From assembly GCA_903900335.1 (NCBI GenBank), contig CAIUMP010000060.1, forward strand, positions 124,001-188,000: a stretch of DNA of 64,000 bases, read 5' to 3'. Positions 25,416 through 34,742 of this stretch are shown one piece after another. Under the pieces are notes generated by a model. That model saw nothing but the letters and a program-made list of their open reading frames with translations. It had not been told where the DNA came from and did not search any database. This DNA comes from an uncultured Ignavibacteriota bacterium. Its GTDB lineage: Bacteria > Bacteroidota > Ignavibacteria > Palsa-1295. A program made the translations under genes and the position numbers. The number at the start of each line of letters is the position of its first letter. The stretch's first letter is position 1.

Positions 25416-25829
25416 ATGCTTAAGGCGAAAACGCAGATCGCGGTTTGGATCAGCCTGTACGTATTCTGGCTCATCTTTTCTGTGCCGTACCATCCTACGA
25501 TGTCGATCGACATCATCGTTACGGCAATTCTACTCGTGGCGTATGTCTGCGCCGTCTATGTCAATCAGTTGGTGCTGATACCACGGCTGCTTCGTCAAAT
25601 GAAGTTCGGCGCATACTTTGGCGCGCTGATCGCTGTGATGGTCGTGATCACATTCGCGGCGTTCACCTCTGTTCGCGCGGTTTATCTCTCCCTTTGGCGA
25701 CCGGAAGAAATCGGCGATTACTGGTCGCATTTCTTCATTGACCTCTTCGGGATGGGTGTTCACGTGGCACTCGGAGCTGTCTATGTCGCCATCGCGCACC
25801 GATTCACCCGAAAGCCGGACGCAACCTAA
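25416..25829 (+). CDS. Hypothetical four-helix membrane protein
   Basis: 137 residues with four hydrophobic segments (IAVWISLYVFWLIFSV; IDIIVTAILLVAYVCAVYV; FGALIAVMVVITFAAF; FFIDLFGMGVHVALGAVYVA). The pattern VNQLVLIPRLLRQMKFGAYF resembles the N-terminal membrane part of LytS/YehU-type sensor kinases of Bacteroidota, but no kinase domain follows, so it is either a solitary sensor remnant or an independent small membrane protein. It begins 24 bases after glyS and lies 71 bases before the penicillin-binding protein gene on the same strand. Confidence 0.65.
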   Translation: MLKAKTQIAVWISLYVFWLIFSVPYHPTMSIDIIVTAILLVAYVCAVYVNQLVLIPRLLRQMKFGAYFGALIAVMVVITFAAFTSVRAVYLSLWRPEEIGDYWSHFFIDLFGMGVHVALGAVYVAIAHRFTRKPDAT

Positions 25830-25900
25830 TTCGCGGAAGCGCGTTATTGTAGCTTGCCCTCGCTATTGGGGGCACCACACCCTACGCCTGAACGACCGTG

Positions 25901-28009
25901 ATGAAACTCACGAAACCCAAACGCCTTTACATCCTCATCGGAGCGCTGCTCGCGTTCCTCGTCTTCATGTATTGGGATATTGCTCGTGGCCTGCCCAGCC
26001 TCGAACAACTTCAAACCCCGCATCCAGAGGTTGCCACGCGTATCATCTCCACTGATGGTGAGCCCATTGATCAGTTCTTCGTCAAGAACCGAACGAATAT
26101 CCATCTCCGCAACGTCCCGCCGTTTCTCATCAAGGCGCTCATCGCGACGGAAGATCGCAATTTCTATCATCACTGGGGTTTCGATATTTGGGGCAATGTT
26201 CGTGCCGCCCTGACAGACGTGCTCAGTCTTCATGCTCGACAAGGTGCGAGCACGCTCACACAGCAGCTTGCTCGCAATCTCTATCTCAATCAAGAGAAGA
26301 CAGCAATTCGCAAACTTCGCGAAGCAGTAACCGCTGTGCAGATCGAGCGGATGCACACGAAGAATGAGATTCTGGAGATGTATCTCAACGTTTCCTACTT
26401 CGGTCGCGGCACGTTTGGAATTCAGGCAGCGAGCCAAGCATATTTCGGACGTGATGTAAACAAGCTCACCCCCGCGCAAGCCGCCTATCTTGTAGGCATT
26501 CTCAAGGGACCAGAGAACTACGATCCGGATGACGATTACGACCGCGCCATCAATCGTCGTAACACTGTCATAGAAAATGCCGAGAGCGCGGGCTACATCC
26601 TTCATGCTGATGCGGAGGCGATGAAGAAGGAAGCGATCAAGGTGAAGGAGTATCAAGGCTATCAGGGGATTGCCCCGAACTTTGCCGAGATGGTACGCCA
26701 ACAGGTCCAGAAGATGCCGGAGCTGCAAGGCTATGATATGTACCGCGACGGCCTCATAATCTACACCACGCTGAATGCCGCAATGCAACGCGCCGCGAAC
26801 CGTGCGGTAACAGAGCACATCGAAGACTACCAAAAGAACGTTGTAGAGAAGGGATGGAATTGGAATCGGCATCGGGGCATCCTCGACACAGCGTTGATGA
26901 AAGCAGTTCGTAATACGGCCGATTACCGGGCTGCGTCCTCCGAATCCGATCGAGCCAAGGTTGCAAGAGCACATTACGCCGATAAGGACTTTGTCGATAG
27001 CGTAAAGAACGAGGAGTTGGTATTGCAGGCTGGGCTTGTGTGCATCAATCAATCCAATGGGCAGATCGTCGCGATGGTCGGGGCATCCAACTACAAAGAG
27101 GTCCGATACGGGTTGAACCATGCCACGCAGATCCAACGTCAGCCGGGTTCATCCTTCAAGCCCATCGTGTATGCATCGGCCTTTGAGCATGGTGCGACCC
27201 CGGAGACGAGCGTTTCAAACGAACTGATTCACATCGGCTCCTGGACGCCGCGCAATTTCGGCGGCTCTGCAGAAGAAGGCGGTACGGTGAGTGTGCGGTA
27301 CGCCATTCAGGAATCGCTGAATCTCTCCGCAGTCCACGCCATACAATCTCTGACATCCGTGGGTGACGTTGTGAAGATGGCGGCGCGGCTTGGCATTCGT
27401 TCAAAGATCCCGCCGTATCCATCGATCGCGCTTGGCACCGGCGAGGTCAGTCCGCTTGATCTGACCAGCGCATACTCTGTGTTTGCGAATGAAGGCGTTC
27501 GCGCGACTCCGTACTCGATCATCCGCATTGAAGATCGTAACGGGAAGATCCTCTATCAACAAAAGCCCAGTTTCGAAAATGTTCTCGAACCAAAGGTGTG
27601 CCACATGATCACCTCCGCTTTGCAGGATGTGGTTCAGCGAGGAACGGGTAGGCGTGTGTTGAATTTCTATCGCTATCCAGCGGCGGGTAAAACGGGTACA
27701 ACGCAAAACTATGCTGACGCCTGGTTCGTCGGATATACACCAGAATATACAGCAGGTGTGTGGGTCGGCTTCGATGACAAGCGCATAACGTTCAACAGCA
27801 GTAACGGACAAGGCGGACACGCTGCCGCGCCGATATGGGGGAAGTTCATGAGGTATACATACGACGCCGTCAGACCAAAGATCGAGTACTTCAACACTGG
27901 TTATCCCGGCGCACCAGTTGTTGCTACGGATTCAACAAAGAAGGATAGCGTTGGTACTGGTGTCATTACCCCGCTTGTTGACTCGGCGCGACGATCGCAC
28001 GAATACTGA
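25901..28009 (+). CDS. Class A penicillin-binding protein (PBP1A type)
   Basis: About 702 residues. One N-terminal membrane helix (LYILIGALLAFLVFMYW) is followed by a glycosyltransferase-51 domain with the catalytic Glu in ATEDRNFYHHWG (about residue 85), then GASTLTQQLARNLYL and YFGRGTFGIQAA. A linker and transpeptidase domain follow, with SSFK (Ser ~418), ESLN as the SxN-type motif, and KTGTT. It polymerises and cross-links peptidoglycan at the outer face of the inner membrane. A GTG immediately precedes the ATG used. It has no lipoprotein or outer-membrane partner domain. It may be co-transcribed with the small membrane protein upstream. Confidence 0.95.
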   Translation: MKLTKPKRLYILIGALLAFLVFMYWDIARGLPSLEQLQTPHPEVATRIISTDGEPIDQFFVKNRTNIHLRNVPPFLIKALIATEDRNFYHHWGFDIWGNVRAALTDVLSLHARQGASTLTQQLARNLYLNQEKTAIRKLREAVTAVQIERMHTKNEILEMYLNVSYFGRGTFGIQAASQAYFGRDVNKLTPAQAAYLVGILKGPENYDPDDDYDRAINRRNTVIENAESAGYILHADAEAMKKEAIKVKEYQGYQGIAPNFAEMVRQQVQKMPELQGYDMYRDGLIIYTTLNAAMQRAANRAVTEHIEDYQKNVVEKGWNWNRHRGILDTALMKAVRNTADYRAASSESDRAKVARAHYADKDFVDSVKNEELVLQAGLVCINQSNGQIVAMVGASNYKEVRYGLNHATQIQRQPGSSFKPIVYASAFEHGATPETSVSNELIHIGSWTPRNFGGSAEEGGTVSVRYAIQESLNLSAVHAIQSLTSVGDVVKMAARLGIRSKIPPYPSIALGTGEVSPLDLTSAYSVFANEGVRATPYSIIRIEDRNGKILYQQKPSFENVLEPKVCHMITSALQDVVQRGTGRRVLNFYRYPAAGKTGTTQNYADAWFVGYTPEYTAGVWVGFDDKRITFNSSNGQGGHAAAPIWGKFMRYTYDAVRPKIEYFNTGYPGAPVVATDSTKKDSVGTGVITPLVDSARRSHEY

Positions 28010-28028
28010 TCTCTGGTATGCTTCGCGG

Positions 28029-28055
28029 TTAGAAATTAGAAGTTAGAAGTTAGAA
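28029..28055. repeat. Short tandem repeat (TTAGAAG units)
   Basis: TTAGAAA TTAGAAG TTAGAAG TTAGAA: four near-identical seven-base units between two convergent genes, the last overlapping the stop of the minus-strand gene at 28050. Confidence 0.7.
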
Positions 28056-28949
28056 CTTCAATTCCAAACTTGCTTGCGGCGCATAGCCGAATACCCCACC
28101 GGGATAGGGGCGGCGAATGAGATCGCCGTGCAAATGAAGGCGAGAGTTGTGATCGACAGCAAGTATAGCCGCATCTATCGCAGAGAGAATGTGATTTGCG
28201 ATGATGCCGTAAAGGAATAGGCTTGCGTAGCCATCCTGATCGTTCATGTTCGCGCGCATGACGGCTGCGGTGTTGAACTGATCGGCTTGATCCCAACCCG
28301 GTACATACTGAAGATACTTCGAGACGAGTTCATAGTATTGCTGATCGCCAAAAACGTCGAGCCTGTGTGTCCAATTCTTGATGGTCGGATCACTGTAAAA
28401 GGTGGTGAGGCTGTCCAAGATCGCTTCGTGCTGGTTGATCGAGCCCCGATCGTTCGGATCGGTCGCTTTGATGCCGTGAATCGAGGTGTCCGTCGCGATT
28501 ATGGAGTCCATGAACGCGCCATATTTCGCGCGATGCCAGTGAGCATCGGTAAAGGCATAGAAGGCATTCATGGAATCTGTCTCGCGATTGAGATAGTGAT
28601 TACGCTCCAGCCACAACCCGACTTCCAATCCTGTGAAGATCATCCCGCGCCAGATCTGATCTCCGACGTAATACTCACCGAGTCCCGGGACCAGCAAAGA
28701 AAGCCCTGCAGCCAAATACGGACTCTTCTTTCCTGGCACATCCTCCACCGGCTGTTTGCTCCAGAGCCTCGCAAGATCGGGATTCTGCGTTGGTGCGTGG
28801 ATGCCGGAGATGAACGCGTACTCCTGAACGAGTGGTGAAACCGCTCCGGGTACATCGCCTGAGGTTAGCGGACTAGCGCTCGACTGCCGAAACTGCGCAG
28901 TGGCAGTTCCGGCAAACGTCAGCAGGAGAAGGAGGAGATATCCAGCCAT
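28050..28949 (-). CDS. Hypothetical envelope protein downstream of porV
   Basis: 299 residues from the ATG at 28949; a TTG two codons earlier is possible. The signal peptide is AGYLLLLLLTFAGTATA then Q. A motif SPYLAAGLSLLVPGLGEYYVGDQIWRG resembles the DUF5683-type segment, two short hydrophobic stretches around PGLGQxY, seen in many Bacteroidota envelope proteins. A second hydrophobic segment occurs near the C-terminus (LFLYGIIANHILSAIDAAIL). It follows porV by 26 bases on the same strand and so may belong to the type IX block, but it matches no known Por subunit that I can name. Confidence 0.72.
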   Translation of the reverse strand: MAGYLLLLLLTFAGTATAQFRQSSASPLTSGDVPGAVSPLVQEYAFISGIHAPTQNPDLARLWSKQPVEDVPGKKSPYLAAGLSLLVPGLGEYYVGDQIWRGMIFTGLEVGLWLERNHYLNRETDSMNAFYAFTDAHWHRAKYGAFMDSIIATDTSIHGIKATDPNDRGSINQHEAILDSLTTFYSDPTIKNWTHRLDVFGDQQYYELVSKYLQYVPGWDQADQFNTAAVMRANMNDQDGYASLFLYGIIANHILSAIDAAILAVDHNSRLHLHGDLIRRPYPGGVFGYAPQASLELKF

Positions 28950-28980
28950 GATCAACGAAGCTGTGTCCGCGTGCTTCGCG

Positions 28981-30093
28981 CTACCACTTTATCCCCAGTG
29001 TGAATCGTAAGGTATTCGCCAGCGGGTGATTCTGATCGAAGGTATCGATGTAGCTAAAATCGAATTGATAGGAATCGTAGCGCAAACCAGCACCGAAGGT
29101 GAGATAGCTGCGCCCGCCGACATGTGAACCTTCAGAATAGTATCCGGCACGCAACGCCATGAGCTGATCGTACCAGTACTCAATGCCATTGGACCACATG
29201 AACGAATGTGATGTGCTGTCATCCCACGCGGTGATGAAGGATTTCGGCACAGGGTCCGCGATTAGGCTTGCCGCATCGCGATGGACGAGCAGCTTCGCAA
29301 GGTCGGATGCGATGGTGAGCTCGTTGTATTCATCTTTGTACAATTTATAGGAAGCACCAACGCGAAGTTCGGTCGGAAGTGGATCGGCTTGCAGTGCATC
29401 GACGTATCGGATCTTCGGGCCGACGTCGGCAAGATTGAAGCCGATCTCGAGTGCGTTCGCAATTCCTTCGGGATAGGTCGAGTCTGGCTTCCACAAGGCG
29501 CTTAGGTCGAAGGCAACAGATCGTCCAACGCCACCAGAGCGTTCGTTCGCAACGTGCAGCGTAGAAAGTGTGGATTGAATGTACCGAAGGCTTGCGCCCA
29601 GGCTCCAATCATCGGCGAGCTTTGTCGCGTAAGCCATTGTGACGGCATATTCGAACGAGTGGAACGTGGTGATGGGGTTCGGGGAGCTCTCGGTGGTGTA
29701 AATGAACTCTCCGAGGTTGAGGAATACGATGCTCGCGCCGATCGTACCACCAAATTTCTCGTCGTCATTCCACTTGAAGTTGAGGTAATCGTAGAACAAA
29801 TCGTTCTGATTGAACTGCGGAAGCCACTGCGAGTGGGTGAGAGAAACCGACTTCCCCGTTTGGTAGGCAAGCCCGGATGGATTCCAATAGATCGCACCCA
29901 CATCTTCGGGCGTGCCTGTGCCAACATCACCCATACCGCTTGCGCGGGCATCGGGTGCAATGAGCATGAATGGCACGGCGGTGGATGTCGTTTGTGCGCG
30001 AAGGCCGTCGGCGCACAGCATGGAGCCCAGGCCGAGCGCAAGTGCAAGTGCTCCGAGGCAAATCTTCTTCGTTGTTATAGTAAGTTGTATCAT
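28981..30093 (-). CDS. porV: Type IX secretion outer-membrane protein PorV (PorV/PorQ family)
   Basis: 370 residues with a signal peptide (KKICLGALALALGLGSMLCADGLRA then Q). It shows the FadL-like beta-barrel pattern of the family: APDARASGMGDVGTGTPEDV then AIYWNPSGLAY at the start of the mature chain, repeated alternating strands, and a C-terminal aromatic strand ending in LGIKW. In Porphyromonas, PorV shuttles cargo from the translocon to the PorU sortase. Here porU lies immediately upstream in the same operon, which supports PorV rather than the related PorQ. AAGGAAAGAGAAGG precedes the ATG. Confidence 0.88.
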   Translation of the reverse strand: MIQLTITTKKICLGALALALGLGSMLCADGLRAQTTSTAVPFMLIAPDARASGMGDVGTGTPEDVGAIYWNPSGLAYQTGKSVSLTHSQWLPQFNQNDLFYDYLNFKWNDDEKFGGTIGASIVFLNLGEFIYTTESSPNPITTFHSFEYAVTMAYATKLADDWSLGASLRYIQSTLSTLHVANERSGGVGRSVAFDLSALWKPDSTYPEGIANALEIGFNLADVGPKIRYVDALQADPLPTELRVGASYKLYKDEYNELTIASDLAKLLVHRDAASLIADPVPKSFITAWDDSTSHSFMWSNGIEYWYDQLMALRAGYYSEGSHVGGRSYLTFGAGLRYDSYQFDFSYIDTFDQNHPLANTLRFTLGIKW

Positions 30094-30120
30094 CCTTCTC
30101 TTTCCTTCAAAAACTTTTTC

Positions 30121-33100
30121 TTATCGAGCTACAATGCACTTCCCCTGTGAGAGCGAGGTCGTTCCATCATCCAGATTGTGTGCAGTTACGGTAAAGACAT
30201 AGACTCCGTTGGCGACGGAATTCCCCACGTCATCACGGCCATCCCATAAAATATCAACGGCGCTCTCGCGCGTTTGCGTACTCAGTGTCCGCTCTCTTCT
30301 CCCATCGACCGTATAGACGGTGATCGTGATATCGACGAGGTTCCCAGCCTGCCCCGGCTGAACGAGGCTGAACAGTGTGTGGTCGAGCAGCGGATTTGGT
30401 GAGCTCGTTACGTTGTACAATTGGTACGGCGCTTCATTCTTCGCCACGAAATCCACGCTGGCGAACGATGGATTGTCAAAGACATCGAAGGCACGTACAT
30501 GCAATGTGTGATGCCCGGCTGGAAGCTCGATCGCATGTTCACTGGTACCGGAAGTGAAGTCACCTTGCTTTGCAACGAAGGTGCTTGCCATATCCACCGA
30601 GGCATCCTGCGCGTCATCCACCCATGCAATGAAGCTGTGACCAACACTTGCAGTGGATGTGTTAAGGCCATGCAAGTCACTGACATCCACGATCGCCGTT
30701 GAGTGCTTCGAGACAGCATCACCGCTGTGGAACGCCCGGCTGCCGAGATAGACAGAAAGACTTGGTCCGGTCGTATCAACGATCTGTTGATTCGGGTCGC
30801 TGCCGACCAGTTGCACACTGCGACAAGTGCCGGAGGCAGTGCGCGTGTCGTCGGCGAAGGCATACGCCATAATCTTCGCAGATGCGGTGTCGAGCTTAAC
30901 GTCCTTCGGCACAATGAAGTCGATGGTAAATCTCCCACCTCGAACGACCGCAGAGCCACGATAGAGGACAGGACCATCCACGACGTAGGCGTCCTGCACG
31001 GTATCACTCGGGAAGACCGTCGTCGCGGTAACGCGGGTTCGCGTGTCGTAAAGCGTAAGGGTCACCATTCCATTGAACGATTGTACCGCCTGGATCGCGC
31101 TACCAACGCCTTGTCCTACACTGCCACTGATCTGCACTTGTGAGAGTGCGGGCACCTTGACTCGTGCATCGGTGACGAGCTGGCCGTTGATAGAATCGAA
31201 GTTCACAAAGAGCTTCGGCACGAGTAACCGTTGGGCGGGGTCACCCAAAAGATAGAAGTACGGCAGATTTCCCGAGAGGCAATTCCGTTTGCCAGCCAGG
31301 AAGGCCGTACCGACGCTTGTTGTGCCGTATCCAATCGTTGGATCGACATTCAGCAAGGTACCGTAAAAGACTGCGGTAAGTTCTGGCTCTTCCGTCACGG
31401 ATCGAGAAGTACCGAGCATGCCGATGGCACCACCATCGGGCTTCAAAATGAACAGCTCACCACCGGAGACTTCGGCGAAATTGTCATAGACACTGAAATC
31501 GCACGTGGCGGTCGTTACGTACGCCAGCTTGTCGAAATTGTTGAATCGATTGATCGTCGAGGGGACGTTGAGAATGCTCTCATGTGTCCAAACGCTGGGG
31601 TTTCCGTGGCCGATAAACGAGAACAACACCGTTCCGTTGTTCATGGCGTCGATGATCGCCTTCTCGCAGGTCGGCTTCTTTCGACCAGAGGAGGTGAACA
31701 CGGTCGGGTAACTTACTTCGTAGATCTTCTTGACAAGCACCCAATCCGGAACTTGCCGGACTTCCCCTTCGGTCTCTCCTAAGTGATCAAGCTGATCCTC
31801 TGATTTTGCATCATCGCCGATACGGTCATCGGCAAGGAATGTTGAAACGGTGCGCCATGCACCGGTGTCGCTTGCGTGCTCGTATTCCTGCGTCTTCGCA
31901 ACGAACGCCTCTGCATCCTGAACGGACGTCGCAGAAACGCGGCCTACAGCAACATCGATCGAGCGCCCGCTACCGTCGGAAGTGGATTGCAGTCTTCCGA
32001 AATAGGAGTCATCGGGGAATGCGGTGGGAATATTCTCACGATACGTTCCGAGATACTCGGACTCCGGCCACTCGAATGGCGGAATGCGATTAGGGATAGT
32101 GGTCTGGCGATTCTGGAAATCGCAGTGTCCGCCACCAAGCAGCAACAGATAGAGCGGTCGGCGTGAGGGATCCTGCACATGGCGGAAGGTATAGGCCATG
32201 AAATCGCGGATAGCGCTGACATCGCGATTGCCATAACCGAACTCACGATAAATGTCCTCAATGTTCACAACGGCCGATGTGATCGGCTCCGTCGCCTGAC
32301 CACCCTTCTCGCGAATCTGCTTCAAATTATTCGCGGCATCGAGGAAATCCTGAGGAGCAATCATGATCTCCGTCGCACCGGTAGTGCAGATCGTGCTCCT
32401 CAGGCTAGGAGCAGTGGTGAGCGAAGTGATGCGCGCGGCGAGGGCGGTCTGTGGGGTGAATGCAACGAATCGGCGTAGATTCAAGGTGTCACCTTGCAGC
32501 GTGGTACTCATGTTCGATCCGAGCGCAGGAGCAGCCACATTCACAGGGTTTGCCTTTGTGACATCCCATACTTCCCCGCTACCGGCATTGGTAAAGTTGT
32601 ACTGAAAGGCTTGCTTTGTATCGAGCAGCATGAATGGTATAGAACCAGCGGCAAGGTCCGTAGTCCGCCGATACATTAATTCAGCAAAGTCGAGGAATGC
32701 GGTGGCGGTCACGTTGGAGCTGGTGAACGTAATGCCAACGGATAGCGGCGACGCACTTCCTACGCGCACGGGCAACGCATTATCCCAATTGCGCATCAGC
32801 GTACCAGGGGAATCTGCACGAGCTTTGATCGTCCCCACCAATTGGCCGCCGACTCGAACGGTGACAAAGCCGGAATCCGGATTCGAATAGTCTGAAGCGA
32901 TACTCGCGTCGTAACCAACGCGCAAGGTTGTAGAATCGGCGGTGTAACCTGGGGCGGGAAGGTTGAACGTGATCGGCCCGACATCTTCACGCGGGATACC
33001 AGACTCTACCATTTCGCGACCGAAATTGGACCCTTCGAGCGTTCGCTCAACCTCATGGACGACTGCCGTAAAAACACGGTTCGTCGCTGCCTGTGGAGTT

Positions 33101-34272
33101 GCAGTGATGGCATCTGGAATAGCTGGTACGCGAAGATGATGACCGATCTGGTCTCCGCCTACTTTGAGTAGAAAATGTCCGGTAGATGTGTACGGGTTGA
33201 TCCTGTGGAAGAGCCCGTCCACGCCAGCGGATTGGTGACTGTATTTCCAAACCACAACTCCACGAGCATAGAAATAAAGCTCACTGAAGCTGGCACCATT
33301 CATCTTGATCTCGATCGGCCGCTCGATCCATTCGCCGCTGGAATCTGTGATGCCTTCGTTGAGCAACTCTCCACCAATGCCGAAGAGCTCGATCGAATTC
33401 GGATCCACTGCGCCAGTGATACCCGCATCGGCAAGGTTCTGCGCGGTTAGGCGATAGACACCCTCATCATTCGTTTCGAGTTGGAGCCATGTGCCGTTTC
33501 CAGCAGAGCCTTGAATAAATTTCTGTGTTTGCAGTTTGCGATCAGCAGCGGCGAGACCATAGAACTGCGACTCCCCGCCATTGATGAACATTCCCCGATA
33601 CAGATCTGCCTCACTTGCGGAGACCGGGATATTTGCAACTCCGGCAAGCGCAGCGGCATGCGGAAGCCGGATGCGAAGTGTCATGGTTTTGACACGCACC
33701 ACGCTATGCGAGAACGCATCGTACTGTACGGGTGTGACGACGACCTGCCCAGAAAAAACCGTTCGGAAAGTAGTTGTCGGGCCAATGGTGATGGGTTGGG
33801 AATTCGCACTGGAGGTGTAGCGATCTGGATTGACCACATAGTGCTTTTGATAAGCTCCGTCCTTCATTTCGTATGTCGGGACGGGAGCAAGATCGGTGTT
33901 GGGAAGCACCTCAAGCAACTGCGAGACGACTTCGAAAGAGGCCGGCGAGCGATCGGGCGTCAAGAATGAGAGGATCATCCGCGGAAGATTCGGCGCACCG
34001 ACGGTGTCGAAAGTTGCAGAACCAGCAAATGTTATCGCTGACAATGCCTTCCCGGACGTGGCTTCGTGCACGATCTTGCTTTCATACTTGGGGGTGATGC
34101 GCACCAGCATCTCATCGGCCTTAACCGACAACACCTCGTAACCTCTGTCTCCGGCTTGGGGAGCAGTTTGCACTTGCGGAACAGCCTGAGCATGACCCAT
34201 GGAGGTCGTGCATGCGGTGGCAAGAATAGCTAATAGCGAGATTGATGCGAAATACTTCGAGAGATTGACCAT
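30121..34272 (-). CDS. porU: Type IX secretion system sortase PorU (gingipain-like C25 peptidase)
   Basis: About 1383 residues from the ATG at 34272, which opens a signal peptide (VNLSKYFASISLLAILATAC); the frame is open a further 48 codons upstream but those lack signal character. After an N-terminal beta region the C25 peptidase core carries LLLLGGGHCDF, the catalytic His in FSFIGHGNPSVW and the catalytic Cys in VTTATCDFSVYDN, then GGELFILKPDGGAIGMLGTS, the PorU pattern. The C-terminus has a FlgD/sorting-like domain (NPLLDHTLFSL, then WDGRDDVGNSVANGVYVF). PorU cuts off the sorting domain of cargo at the cell surface and attaches cargo to lipopolysaccharide. It heads an operon with porV and one more envelope gene. 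Confidence 0.9.
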   Translation of the reverse strand: MVNLSKYFASISLLAILATACTTSMGHAQAVPQVQTAPQAGDRGYEVLSVKADEMLVRITPKYESKIVHEATSGKALSAITFAGSATFDTVGAPNLPRMILSFLTPDRSPASFEVVSQLLEVLPNTDLAPVPTYEMKDGAYQKHYVVNPDRYTSSANSQPITIGPTTTFRTVFSGQVVVTPVQYDAFSHSVVRVKTMTLRIRLPHAAALAGVANIPVSASEADLYRGMFINGGESQFYGLAAADRKLQTQKFIQGSAGNGTWLQLETNDEGVYRLTAQNLADAGITGAVDPNSIELFGIGGELLNEGITDSSGEWIERPIEIKMNGASFSELYFYARGVVVWKYSHQSAGVDGLFHRINPYTSTGHFLLKVGGDQIGHHLRVPAIPDAITATPQAATNRVFTAVVHEVERTLEGSNFGREMVESGIPREDVGPITFNLPAPGYTADSTTLRVGYDASIASDYSNPDSGFVTVRVGGQLVGTIKARADSPGTLMRNWDNALPVRVGSASPLSVGITFTSSNVTATAFLDFAELMYRRTTDLAAGSIPFMLLDTKQAFQYNFTNAGSGEVWDVTKANPVNVAAPALGSNMSTTLQGDTLNLRRFVAFTPQTALAARITSLTTAPSLRSTICTTGATEIMIAPQDFLDAANNLKQIREKGGQATEPITSAVVNIEDIYREFGYGNRDVSAIRDFMAYTFRHVQDPSRRPLYLLLLGGGHCDFQNRQTTIPNRIPPFEWPESEYLGTYRENIPTAFPDDSYFGRLQSTSDGSGRSIDVAVGRVSATSVQDAEAFVAKTQEYEHASDTGAWRTVSTFLADDRIGDDAKSEDQLDHLGETEGEVRQVPDWVLVKKIYEVSYPTVFTSSGRKKPTCEKAIIDAMNNGTVLFSFIGHGNPSVWTHESILNVPSTINRFNNFDKLAYVTTATCDFSVYDNFAEVSGGELFILKPDGGAIGMLGTSRSVTEEPELTAVFYGTLLNVDPTIGYGTTSVGTAFLAGKRNCLSGNLPYFYLLGDPAQRLLVPKLFVNFDSINGQLVTDARVKVPALSQVQISGSVGQGVGSAIQAVQSFNGMVTLTLYDTRTRVTATTVFPSDTVQDAYVVDGPVLYRGSAVVRGGRFTIDFIVPKDVKLDTASAKIMAYAFADDTRTASGTCRSVQLVGSDPNQQIVDTTGPSLSVYLGSRAFHSGDAVSKHSTAIVDVSDLHGLNTSTASVGHSFIAWVDDAQDASVDMASTFVAKQGDFTSGTSEHAIELPAGHHTLHVRAFDVFDNPSFASVDFVAKNEAPYQLYNVTSSPNPLLDHTLFSLVQPGQAGNLVDITITVYTVDGRRERTLSTQTRESAVDILWDGRDDVGNSVANGVYVFTVTAHNLDDGTTSLSQGKCIVAR

Positions 34273-34742
34273 GGTGACCCTCACGACTTGCGATGCGGGA
34301 TGATTGAACGGACCGAAAACGGAACGATCACTCTGGCGCTGTACGGACGAGCGACCATCCACCGGCACCGGAGTCTCTGACGAATAACCTGTTGAAGAAA
34401 ACGAATGATTTGGCATTCGGACGATATTCTATTCTGACGTATAACTCACTCTACCCGGCCTTGATAACAACCGGGCGGAAGAAGTTTACTGACCTTATCG
34501 GTGAATCATTGCTCATCCCATGAGCTACTTTTCGCCGGGGCAGAAGAACATCCGTCCTCTTGCCGCATTACTCAGAAATCGTAGAAAATCGTCTATAGGC
34601 TTTAATTCTGTTGCAAATCAACCCCAAAGTGGGGAAACATAGTACCGAGACTCAAGAAGAAACGTGAGGAATCCCAAAGAGTTTCGTTTCAAAAGCTTCA
34701 CATTCTGATATTTCGGCGCGATCCTTGCGTATTATTGCCACA
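34273..34742. other. Divergent spacer between porU and the Nramp-like gene
   Basis: 470 bases, counting the open but probably untranslated 5' extension of porU (34273-34416). It must hold the divergent promoters. I see no convincing small gene, RNA gene or strong palindrome in it, apart from a GTGAGGG ribosome site just upstream of the porU ATG. Confidence 0.5.

Noticed and set aside
25844-27136. Minus-strand open frame of 430 codons opposite the penicillin-binding protein
   Set aside because: The penicillin-binding protein is complete on the plus strand with all catalytic motifs; the opposite frame has no signal, domain or ribosome site.
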